Positions 7,784-15,993 of a DNA stretch of 49,029 nucleotides are shown one piece after another. Both the position numbers and the translations under genes were made by a program. Each line of letters begins with the position of its first letter. The first letter of the stretch is position 1. The notes beneath the pieces are model-generated. The model worked only from the letters and a program-made list of their open reading frames with translations, was not told where the DNA came from and did not search any database. Source of the stretch: an uncultured Coriobacteriales bacterium (GTDB taxonomy: Bacteria > Actinomycetota > Coriobacteriia > Coriobacteriales > UMGS124); NCBI GenBank assembly GCA_934654475.1, contig CAKUFZ010000012.1, positions 1 to 49,029 of the forward strand. Reading direction: 5' to 3'.

Positions 7784-9451
7784 ATGAACTGGTCCTCGAT
7801 GGAGAAACGCGTTGTGCTCCTTGCCTGCGCCTTGGCGATTGCCGGCAGCTGCTGCATCGCAGCATGCGATGCCACGCCTGCAGGAAACCAGGCTCAGGCG
7901 ACGCCTGAGGGCGATAGCGCGACGGCGGATATGCAGGGCGAGTGCCGACGTATTGACGAGCAAGAGGTGCTGTCGTACCTGCAGAGTGCGGACTTTCGCA
8001 TGGGGGACGTGCGGCTGGGCACGGCGTTTGGCGCGGGAGCCGAGGAAGCTGCGTGCGGCGACGAGCTTGAAGTGCGCGTAAGCGAAGGCGGCGTCTGGGT
8101 GCTGGAGACATGCCGCGAATCCGCCGAGGAGAGAGCGAAAGCCGAAGGGGAAATCGCCAACGCTTTGGTATGCGGGCTCTCCGCCCCTGCTGGGGAATGC
8201 GGGCCGCTTGCGCTCCCCCGGTTGAAGGCAACCGATGCCGTGGGCCTGAAGGTGATGGAAGCCACGAACGGCAAGCTCACCGAGGTGCGGGCCTGCGTGC
8301 TGGCATGCAGCCTGGCAGGCGCGATGCTGGAGGGCGACGACGCAGATAATGGCGAGGAGGCTGAGAGCGACAGCCGCAGCGATGGCGCCAAGAACGACAG
8401 CGCTCCAAATACCGCCTATAGCGACGGCGCTGCAAACACCGCACATGGCGACGACGAGGATGGCGGTGGCAACGCTGGGGGCGATGCCGATACCGATGAC
8501 GATCCCAAAAACGACACCGACCAGGAAAGCAGCGACGCAAGCAATACAACTGGGACTGGCCACGCCTGGCCCGAGGTACCCGAGGGTGCCTTGGTTGTGC
8601 ATGTGCCAAAAACGCCCGCAACAGCCGAGGTTACTTGGGTTGTCGTAAAGGAAGGCGATATCGAGGAAGCTTTAGACGACAACGCATCGAAAGCCAACGA
8701 GACGGACAAAGCGGACAAGAACAGCACGGAGGTCAGCGGAGCTGGGGCCGGCAAGCCAAACGGCGATCCGAGCGCAGGCGAAGCGACTCCAGGGGCGAAT
8801 CCGGATGCTGGTGCGTCAAACGGCAACGGTTCTACCGGCGGGAACGCCCCCACCAACCCGCAGCCCAGTGGCCCTTCCAACCCTGGTAGCGTGGACGTCA
8901 CCGAACGTCCCTCGGGCAGTCAGCCTGGGTCGGGGTCTGGCACAGGCGCAGGCACAACCCCGTCGCTCCAGCCCGAGGAGCCCAAGCGCACCTGGGTCGT
9001 GGACAAGCCTGCCTGGGACGAGCGCGTCATGACGAGCCAGGCCTGGGACGAGCAAGTATGGGTGAGCAAACAGGAATGGGTGCCCAACAACGTGTGGGTC
9101 GTCGATCAAGCCGCCTGGGACGAGCAAGTGCTTGTTCGCGAGGGTTACTACGAGACCGTGCGTACCACAAGCCACTACCGTTTCGCTGCCGACGACTACA
9201 TCACCTATGACGAAGCGGACCTGGCGGAGCACACCAAATATCTCATGTCCCAAGGCCTTCCCACAAACTACTACGTGGAGTGGGAGCACGAGCAGGTGTG
9301 GCATGAGCCCGAATACACCACCGTGCACCACGACGAGCAGGGTCACTGGGAAGATCGCGGCTCCTACCAGGACAAGGGCTACTATCAGACCATTCATCAC
9401 GAGGCCGAGTACACCATTGTGCATCACGAGGAAGAAGGCCACTGGGAGTAA
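7784..9451 (+). CDS. secreted lipoprotein with Asp-rich linker and Trp/His-rich repeats
   Basis: This 555-residue protein has a hydrophobic N-terminus ending in IAAC, with Cys28 as likely lipidation site. Residues about 30-185 are a small folded domain. Residues about 185-400 are low complexity and rich in Asp, Asn, Gly, Ser and Pro, typical of a cell-wall-spanning stalk. Residues 402-555 contain repeated units: TWVVDKPAWDE and WVVDQAAWDEQV, then two copies of a His-rich unit (PEYTTVHHDEQGHWE and AEYTIVHHEEEGHWE). The paired His and Glu could bind metal, but that is inference. GGGAGG eight bases before the ATG supports the start. It precedes the giant adhesin gene on the same strand and is probably part of the same surface programme. 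Confidence 0.75.
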   Translation: MNWSSMEKRVVLLACALAIAGSCCIAACDATPAGNQAQATPEGDSATADMQGECRRIDEQEVLSYLQSADFRMGDVRLGTAFGAGAEEAACGDELEVRVSEGGVWVLETCRESAEERAKAEGEIANALVCGLSAPAGECGPLALPRLKATDAVGLKVMEATNGKLTEVRACVLACSLAGAMLEGDDADNGEEAESDSRSDGAKNDSAPNTAYSDGAANTAHGDDEDGGGNAGGDADTDDDPKNDTDQESSDASNTTGTGHAWPEVPEGALVVHVPKTPATAEVTWVVVKEGDIEEALDDNASKANETDKADKNSTEVSGAGAGKPNGDPSAGEATPGANPDAGASNGNGSTGGNAPTNPQPSGPSNPGSVDVTERPSGSQPGSGSGTGAGTTPSLQPEEPKRTWVVDKPAWDERVMTSQAWDEQVWVSKQEWVPNNVWVVDQAAWDEQVLVREGYYETVRTTSHYRFAADDYITYDEADLAEHTKYLMSQGLPTNYYVEWEHEQVWHEPEYTTVHHDEQGHWEDRGSYQDKGYYQTIHHEAEYTIVHHEEEGHWE

Positions 9452-9462
9452 CGTCCCCCAAA

Positions 9463-9588
9463 CCTGGCGAAACGGGCGCGCCGATGCCGTTGGACGCAAC
9501 GGCCAGGCGTAACCGCTGAGCGGAGCAATCGCCTGCATCCACTTAAACAAACCAATACCTCAACCGTCTTGGGGGCCACACCCCCGAG
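9463..9588 (+). promoter_or_regulatory. structured leader with mutually exclusive hairpins before the adhesin gene
   Basis: CCTGGC (9463-9468) can pair with GCCAGG (9502-9507), enclosing the perfect hairpin CCGTTG-GACG-CAACGG (9487-9502). Alternatively CAGGCG (9504-9509) pairs with CGCCTG (9530-9535) around CCGC-TGA-GCGG. The two folds share bases 9504-9507. A third hairpin, CTTGGGGG-CCACA-CCCCCGAG (9568-9588), touches the GGGAAAGGA ribosome site of the adhesin. This layout suggests a regulated leader (attenuator or riboswitch-like). The ligand is unknown. Confidence 0.45.
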
Positions 9589-9604
9589 GGAAAGGACGTG
9601 TGCC

Positions 9605-12600
9605 ATGTTTGGGAAACCATGGACACCCGCCGCTCATGCCGTGCGGACCAAAACAGCTGGACTACCAGGAAAACTACCAAGAAAAAGAAGCCTTGCAGCA
9701 CGAGTGTGGGCCGTAGCCTTCTCGTTTATGCTGGCTCTCTCGGGTCCCGTGGGCATGATGGGCAACGCCCATCGCGCATGGGCCGAGCAGGCCGACATCG
9801 CCACGGTCGCCTCGGTGTATGCCGAGCAAAACGACAAGGTAAGCAATCCTCAGGCTGAGGAGACAGGCTCGCTTGACCCGCCTCAGCAGACGGGCGCAAA
9901 TACGGGCGCCGCGACGTCGGACAGCACAGTGAAAGCATCCGCGAACAACACGTCAAACGAGCCCCTCGATTCCGACGAAACGCTAGCGACGGTCGACAAT
10001 GCACGCTCGGCTACTGTCGCGCTTGATTCAAGCGAAGACGGCTGGGCATACCTCACCGTGGAAGGCGCCCAGGAGGGCGACGCCCTTGTTCTGAGCGTAA
10101 TGGGACGCGCCGACACCATTTGGACGAGCCTCTTGCTCGAGGCATACCCCGAGGCAACCATCGACGACCTCGGCGACAACCAGGTGGAGATCCGCCTGGC
10201 AACAGCGGGCGAGTCTGGCACCTGGGAGCTTCCGGGAGTCATGGCTGACCTGGTGGCAACCGCGGCCCTGCTCGACTCGGCAGGTGAGATGGTGGCGTTT
10301 GCCGAGGGTCCGGCTCTCTACAGCACGAACCTGACCTCGGCCGCAGGTGAGACGTTCACCGCGTACAACGAGCATATCGTAGACGGCAACTGCCCCAAGA
10401 TTCGCAATGCGCAGACAGGTCAGGCCGCCTGGTGCGCCGACTCGCGCCGCGCGGCTCCGGGCACGAGCACCGAGACCGGCGAGTGGCCCGAGGCCACCTT
10501 CTCTCAGGCCTCCCCTTGGGACGCCACGACCGTCTCGGGTGTGAACCTGGGCAGCATCTTGCCTCAACTCGAATACATCATGGCCCATGCCGACGGCACG
10601 ACTGACGAGGGCGTGTATATCACCCAGTATGCCGTGTGGACGCTCACCAACCCCGATCGCATCCCCTACGGCTCCTACTCGCATTACAACGAGCAGATTT
10701 GTGCGCTTGTGGATGCCGCGAACGCCTATGCCGCATCGGGGGCCAGCTACTACTCCGGAGCCTGCCTGGTATACACGCCCACCACGGGCAATGGTTATTA
10801 CGACCGCTGGATGCAGTACCTCGTGGTCTCGGGTTGGAACCCTCTCTCGAGCCTGACCGTGAGCAAGGAACAGTCCTACGATGCGGCGACGGGCACCTGG
10901 ACCGAGCTTTCCAAGCAAGTGACCTGGAGGCTCGCGAGCACCGACGGTACCACTGACGGAGCCGCGTACGACCGCACGCTCTCCTCCGCAGAAGGATCTG
11001 CGACCGTCACGTTCGAGGACACTCCGAGGGAGACGCGCTACCGGCTCTACGAGATGCAGGCCCCCGACGGCTTCAAGCCGCGCGAGACAATCGGCCTTTA
11101 CTGCAACCCCGACGGAAGCTGGTCGGTGTGGAATGCACAGACTGGCTCCTGGGATACCACAACCTGGGCGACCGACCAAGACGGCACAACCGTATACACG
11201 GGCATCTCCCAGGGAGTGCTTCATGTGCAGGACGCACCCACCGCAGGCGCCATCGAGCTCTTCAAGGCGTCTGCCGCCCCGCTCGTGACCGATGGAAACG
11301 CTTGCTACACGCTGGAAGGGGCGCTCTACGGCGTCTATGCCGACGAGGGGCTCACCCAGCTTGTCGACACGCTGCGCACCGACGAGGTGGGCCATGCCGT
11401 GTCGGGCGCGCTCGACGAGGGAACATATTGGGTGCACGAGACCGAGCCGAGCAAAGGCTATGCCCTCGACGAGGCGGTGTACCGCGTTGAGGTGAAGTCG
11501 GGCAAGACGTCGCGCGTCAACGAGCAGAACGGCGGCCAGGTGCTCGAGGAGCCTCAGGGTGACCCCCAGGCCATCGTGGTTCGCAAGGTGGACGCGCAGA
11601 CTGGTACCAATGTGGCCCAGGGCGATATGACGCTTGAGGGCGCCGAGATCACCGTGCGTTACTACAAGGGTTCCTACACCGAAGACGACCTTCGCAGCGA
11701 AGATGCCCCCGCACCCGAGCGCACCTGGATTCTCAAGACCGACGAGGACGGCGTGTCGCTGCTGCTTGAGAGCTACAAAGTGAGCGGAGACGAGCTGTAC
11801 AAGCTCGGCGGACGCCCCTACCTGCCGCTCGGCACGGTGACCGTACAGGAGACCAAGGCCCCTCAGGGCTACGAGATCGACCCAACGGTCTACGTGTGCC
11901 ATTTCACGCCCGACGAGTCGGGCCGCAAATGGATCTCGTTCGACATGACGGCAACCATTCCTCAGGCGCAGGTCATGGGCGGCGTCGGCATTCGCAAGGT
12001 CGATGCCGAAGACGACACGGCAAGCCCGAGAGGCGCCGCGAGCCTCGACGGGGCGACGTTTGCCATCTACAACGCAAGCGAACATGACGTGACGGTGGAC
12101 GGCACCGTGTATACGCCCCAGACGCTTGAGGACGTTCAGGCGGGTACCGCGCAGGCAATCATGACCATCGAGGCGCACGACGGCGCAGCCACAACCGATA
12201 CCGACGGCGACGGTGTCGATGCTTCGCTTCCCTTTGGCACGTATTACCTGCGCGAGGTGGCATCCGGCAACGGCTATCTCCTCGATGACACGGTGCGCAC
12301 CGTGGAAGTCCGTGAGGCAGGTGCGGTAGCCTGGTGCGAAGATGCATGTGCCAACCAGGTTATCCGTGGCGACGTCGCCTTCGACAAGGTATACGAGGAC
12401 ACCAAGGCCACCATGCCCGGGGTCGCCTTCCTTGTTGAAAGCACGACAACGCACGAACGCCATGTCGTGGTGACGGACGCCACCGGTCATGTCGACACCT
12501 CGGCCGCAGCTAGACCTCACACCCACCGCACGAACGCCAACGACGCCGCTTGGGATGCAGCAACGGGTACAGTCGACGAGGCGCTTCTCGACGCGGATGC

Positions 12601-14935
12601 GGGCCTCTGGTTCTACGGCAACACTGAGGGGACAGGTGAACCCAACGACACGCTGGGGGCGCTCCCCTACGACACCTACACCTTCACCGAGCTCGCGACG
12701 ACAGCCAGCCAAGGCACCGAGCTCGTGAGCTTCGAGGTCTCCATCCGTGAGGACAAGGTGACCGTCGACCTGGATACGGTGGAAGACACCTGGATCCCCG
12801 TGCTGACCACGCAGCTGCTCAGTCGCGACGGGTCGCAGACCGCCTATGCGCTGGGCGACGAGCGACTTGTCGATACGGGGTCGTATGAGCACTTCAAGGC
12901 CGGCACGTACGTCGCGGAGCTCGAGCTGTGCGACGAGACGGGCAATGTACTGCAAGATGCGGCTGGTAACGTGCTGCGCACGAGCGCGGAGCTCGAACTT
13001 GAGGGCAGCGGGACCTATCAGATCGGTATCGACTGCGACCTGAGCGGGTTTGCCGGGCAGCGAATCGTGGCGCGTCAGCGGGTCTATGACGCACGGGGCG
13101 AGCTGTACGCGAGCCATGACGACATGACGAGCGAGGCGCAGAGCGTCTGGGTTGTCGACAAGCCCGGTATCGCCACAACGCTGACCGACGCCGACACCGG
13201 CCTGCACATGGCAAACGCGGCGCAGTCCCTCACGCTCACGGACACAGTGGCATACAGCAACCTCAAACCGGGCAAGACCTACACCCTCACGGGCACCCTT
13301 ATGGACAAAGAGAGCGCCTCGCAGGTGCTTGACGCCAACGGCAAGCCCGTGAGCGCAAGCGTTGAGTTCACCCCGCAGGCAGCCTCGGGCACACAAACGG
13401 TCGAATTCGCCTTTGATGCAAGCGGTCTGGCAGGCAAGACAATCGTCGCCTTCGAGACGCTCACCTGCGAGGGACGCGAGCTCGCCGTGCATGCCGATAT
13501 CGCCGACGAGGCACAGGCCGTGGACGTGCCGCGCGTGGGCACGACGCTCGCAACCGCAGACGGGGCGCATTCCGTCATGGGAACGAGCCCCATCGACCTC
13601 ATCGATACGGTTGCCTATGAAAACGTTACAGCTGGTAAGACCTATCGAGTCGTCGGCACGCTCCATGACGCAAAGACCGGCGAGGCCTACAAGGACACTG
13701 CGGGTAAGCCCCTGGAAGCACGCGTGGAGTTTACGGCTGACAAGAGCAGCGGCAGCGCGGAAGTGACCTTCAAGGGTGTCTCCGGCATCCAGGCAGGCCA
13801 GGCAGTTGCTTTCGAGGAGCTCTATGTCAAAGCGGGCGACGGCGAGGGTGACGATGCCTGGAAGCTCGTGGCCTCGCACTGCGACCTGGCAGACGCCAAC
13901 CAAACGGTGAGCTTCAACACGCCCAACTTGCGCACCACGCTCACCGAGAAGGAGACCGGGCTGCACGAGACGGCGCTTTCCGACAAGGTCACCCTCGTCG
14001 ATGTCGTTGAGTATGACGGCCTTGAAGCCGGCAAGACATATCATCTCGAGGGCAAGCTTGTAGACAAGCAGACGGGCAAGGTTCTGAAAGACGGCAAAGG
14101 CAAGCAGCTTACCGCATCCGGTGACTTCACGGCATCGGCCGCGAAGGGTCGCGTCAACGTGACGTTCACCTTCGATGCCTCGCAGTTCGCAGGCAAGGAG
14201 GTCGTGGCGTTCGAGAGCGTCTCGTTCAACGGGCGCGAGGTGGCCGTGCATGCAAACATCGGCGATGCGGCGCAGACCGTGTCGTTCGTGGACATCCGCA
14301 CCACGGCGACAGATCCTTCAGATGGCGACCATGAGGCTGCGGCGCTTGCAAACATGCAGCTCATCGACCGTGTTGAAATGCGCGGGCTTGTACCGGGAAC
14401 GTCTTACACCATCGTGACCGAACTTGCCGTGGCTGACACCCATGAGACGGTCATCGCATCAAGCACGAGTTTTGTGCCCACGAAGTCGGCCACGACGCTC
14501 GACGTGACCGCGACGTTTGACGGCTCGGGCCTTGCCGGCAAGAAACTCGTGTTCTTGGAGAAGCTGCAGCGCGACGGAAAGACCGTCGCCGAGCACCGCG
14601 ATTACGAGGATGCGGGCCAAACGGTTGCGCTTGTCACTCCCCCGCCCACACCCACGACTCCCGGCGAAGATCTTCCCCAGACCGGCCAGGGTCTTATGTG
14701 GGCCTGCCTGGTTGGCGCAGGCGGAATCTGCATGCTCGCGGGATTCATCCTTGTCTTTAAGAGGCGCGGCGGCAACGACGGCGTACCCCGTATCGCATAC
14801 GCCGACGTTTCGACCAGCGTGAACGCACCGAGAAACGATGGGGTACAAACGGGCAGTCAAGCAACCCAACAAGTGCCAAGGATTCGTCCCCGAAGCACAG
14901 CGAAGACGTTGCTGAAAACCAGGCGACATGTCTAG
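9605..14935 (+). CDS. giant LPXTG surface adhesin with thioester, SpaA-like and VaFE domains
   Basis: The 1776-residue product has a signal peptide of about 60 residues ending HRAWA. Residues about 245-415 form a thioester domain, with Cys277 (AWCAD) and the TQYA motif (340-343) able to form the internal Cys-Gln bond used for covalent host binding. Residues about 417-1060 hold about five SpaA/Cna-B-like domains (for example IVVRKVDA, GVGIRKVDA). Residues about 1062-1680 hold five VaFE-type repeats (IVAFETL, AVAFEEL, VVAFESV, with degenerate first and last copies). The sorting signal LPQTG is at 1690-1694, followed by a membrane span and Arg/Lys. The roughly 55-residue tail after the span is unusually long. 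The ATG at 9605 has GGAAAGGA upstream. The sortase gene overlaps its end. Confidence 0.9.
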   Translation: MFGKPWTPAAHAVRTKTAGLPGKLPRKRSLAARVWAVAFSFMLALSGPVGMMGNAHRAWAEQADIATVASVYAEQNDKVSNPQAEETGSLDPPQQTGANTGAATSDSTVKASANNTSNEPLDSDETLATVDNARSATVALDSSEDGWAYLTVEGAQEGDALVLSVMGRADTIWTSLLLEAYPEATIDDLGDNQVEIRLATAGESGTWELPGVMADLVATAALLDSAGEMVAFAEGPALYSTNLTSAAGETFTAYNEHIVDGNCPKIRNAQTGQAAWCADSRRAAPGTSTETGEWPEATFSQASPWDATTVSGVNLGSILPQLEYIMAHADGTTDEGVYITQYAVWTLTNPDRIPYGSYSHYNEQICALVDAANAYAASGASYYSGACLVYTPTTGNGYYDRWMQYLVVSGWNPLSSLTVSKEQSYDAATGTWTELSKQVTWRLASTDGTTDGAAYDRTLSSAEGSATVTFEDTPRETRYRLYEMQAPDGFKPRETIGLYCNPDGSWSVWNAQTGSWDTTTWATDQDGTTVYTGISQGVLHVQDAPTAGAIELFKASAAPLVTDGNACYTLEGALYGVYADEGLTQLVDTLRTDEVGHAVSGALDEGTYWVHETEPSKGYALDEAVYRVEVKSGKTSRVNEQNGGQVLEEPQGDPQAIVVRKVDAQTGTNVAQGDMTLEGAEITVRYYKGSYTEDDLRSEDAPAPERTWILKTDEDGVSLLLESYKVSGDELYKLGGRPYLPLGTVTVQETKAPQGYEIDPTVYVCHFTPDESGRKWISFDMTATIPQAQVMGGVGIRKVDAEDDTASPRGAASLDGATFAIYNASEHDVTVDGTVYTPQTLEDVQAGTAQAIMTIEAHDGAATTDTDGDGVDASLPFGTYYLREVASGNGYLLDDTVRTVEVREAGAVAWCEDACANQVIRGDVAFDKVYEDTKATMPGVAFLVESTTTHERHVVVTDATGHVDTSAAARPHTHRTNANDAAWDAATGTVDEALLDADAGLWFYGNTEGTGEPNDTLGALPYDTYTFTELATTASQGTELVSFEVSIREDKVTVDLDTVEDTWIPVLTTQLLSRDGSQTAYALGDERLVDTGSYEHFKAGTYVAELELCDETGNVLQDAAGNVLRTSAELELEGSGTYQIGIDCDLSGFAGQRIVARQRVYDARGELYASHDDMTSEAQSVWVVDKPGIATTLTDADTGLHMANAAQSLTLTDTVAYSNLKPGKTYTLTGTLMDKESASQVLDANGKPVSASVEFTPQAASGTQTVEFAFDASGLAGKTIVAFETLTCEGRELAVHADIADEAQAVDVPRVGTTLATADGAHSVMGTSPIDLIDTVAYENVTAGKTYRVVGTLHDAKTGEAYKDTAGKPLEARVEFTADKSSGSAEVTFKGVSGIQAGQAVAFEELYVKAGDGEGDDAWKLVASHCDLADANQTVSFNTPNLRTTLTEKETGLHETALSDKVTLVDVVEYDGLEAGKTYHLEGKLVDKQTGKVLKDGKGKQLTASGDFTASAAKGRVNVTFTFDASQFAGKEVVAFESVSFNGREVAVHANIGDAAQTVSFVDIRTTATDPSDGDHEAAALANMQLIDRVEMRGLVPGTSYTIVTELAVADTHETVIASSTSFVPTKSATTLDVTATFDGSGLAGKKLVFLEKLQRDGKTVAEHRDYEDAGQTVALVTPPPTPTTPGEDLPQTGQGLMWACLVGAGGICMLAGFILVFKRRGGNDGVPRIAYADVSTSVNAPRNDGVQTGSQATQQVPRIRPRSTAKTLLKTRRHV

Positions 14936-15764
14936 GCAGGCCGGCGCGCCCATCACACGGCGCAAGGCACTCGGCATAGGGGCGCTCGCATGCGGCGCCG
15001 TGTGCATGGGCGTCGGCCTGGGCAGCGTGATGCGCGAAGCGGCTTGCGCCCGCAGCTACGGGGACCTCGCCCAGGCAACCCGGCTAGACTTCGCGGCAGG
15101 CACCACGCCTGTGCCCATCGCGTCGGCAAGCGACGCGCATGCCGATATCGCACAGCAAGGCGAGCGCAATTGGGGCGCCTTGCATGAGCTGAACCGGGAT
15201 GTCACGGCCTGGGTAAGCGTGCAGGGCACCGACATCGACCTGCCCGTGGTTGCCACGCACAACGAGGACGACCAAGCCTGGTATCTCACGCACGACCTGT
15301 GGGGGCGCTCATCTTGCAGTGGCACGCCCTTTCTCGACAGGCGCTGCGACAGTGCGAACGCGCGGCACGTCTGCGCGTACGCCCACCACATGACGAGCAC
15401 CTCGGGCATGTTCTCCCAGCTTCAGGAGGCATACCTCCAGGAGAGGTTTGACCGACTCGGCTCCCTGAGATGGGAGACACCCGAGGGGCTCGTACGGGCG
15501 GAGCCCCTCTGCGCCCTACGCGTGGATGCAAGCTGGCAAGAAATCCAGCGGTTCGACTGGGGAAGCGCAGGCCAGGACGGCGGAGGCCAGGATGACGTGG
15601 CTGACTTCCGCACATGGCTTGAGGGCGTCGCCGCACAGGCCGATGCCCTCTCCGCCCAGGCCAGCCAGATGCTCGCCAACGCCGCCCGTTGCATTACGCT
15701 TGTCACCTGCTCGAGTGACTTCGCCATGCAGCGCTGGCGCACGCTCGCCCTTTGGACTTGCTAG
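14928..15764 (+). CDS. class B sortase
   Basis: This 278-residue transpeptidase has an N-terminal RRKALGIG signal-anchor. The twin Arg at 11-12 is Tat-like, though a simple anchor is more usual for sortases. The catalytic domain shows class B features: DVTAWVSVQGTDIDLPVV (91-108), a YAHHM motif with His153, VTCS with Cys261, and Arg269 in QRWRTL. Sortases cut the sorting motif of secreted proteins and join them to the cell wall or to each other. The ATG lies inside the adhesin gene (8-base overlap) with only a weak ribosome site, so translation is probably coupled. That makes the LPQTG adhesin its most likely substrate. Class B enzymes more often use NPXTN-like signals, so the pairing is worth testing. 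Confidence 0.88.
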   Translation: MSRQAGAPITRRKALGIGALACGAVCMGVGLGSVMREAACARSYGDLAQATRLDFAAGTTPVPIASASDAHADIAQQGERNWGALHELNRDVTAWVSVQGTDIDLPVVATHNEDDQAWYLTHDLWGRSSCSGTPFLDRRCDSANARHVCAYAHHMTSTSGMFSQLQEAYLQERFDRLGSLRWETPEGLVRAEPLCALRVDASWQEIQRFDWGSAGQDGGGQDDVADFRTWLEGVAAQADALSAQASQMLANAARCITLVTCSSDFAMQRWRTLALWTC

Positions 15765-15924
15765 GACCCCTGTTGCCCACAGTCCTAAAGGATAGCGGCA
15801 GGCGGCTCGCCCCGCTGCGCGAACTTGCCATGCGCCAACTGCGCCACAATCAGACGAGTTCGACTTGTGAGCGGAGACGCGAGCGAGACAACCTTGCCGC
15901 ATCTGAATGATTGCCATACAAACA

Positions 15925-15962
15925 GGGTCCCGGGGAACGGCTTTGAACCGACCCTGGGACCC
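15925..15962. terminator. inverted repeat between convergent genes
   Basis: GGGTCCC (15925-15931) pairs with GGGACCC (15956-15962). A second possible stem inside uses CAGGGTC and GACCCTG. It lies between the sortase gene and the convergent permease gene, where a two-way terminator would be expected. There is no T-run on either side, so the assignment is tentative. The rest of 15765-15993 shows nothing recognisable. Confidence 0.35.
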
Positions 15963-15993
15963 CTTGCAATGATTCTACCTGCGGCTTCTGTCC

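Noticed and set aside
9463..9535. A possible c-di-GMP-I (GEMM) riboswitch, because of GGACGCAA and a following TAA-hairpin-AGC
   Set aside because: GGACGCAA is explained by a simple CCGTTG-GACG-CAACGG hairpin. The GNRA loop, its receptor and the conserved 3' strand are missing.
10028..14251. A 1407-codon open frame antisense to the adhesin gene
   Set aside because: Long antisense frames are common in GC-rich genes. It has no family motif, and the plus-strand frame has clear signal, domains and sorting motif.
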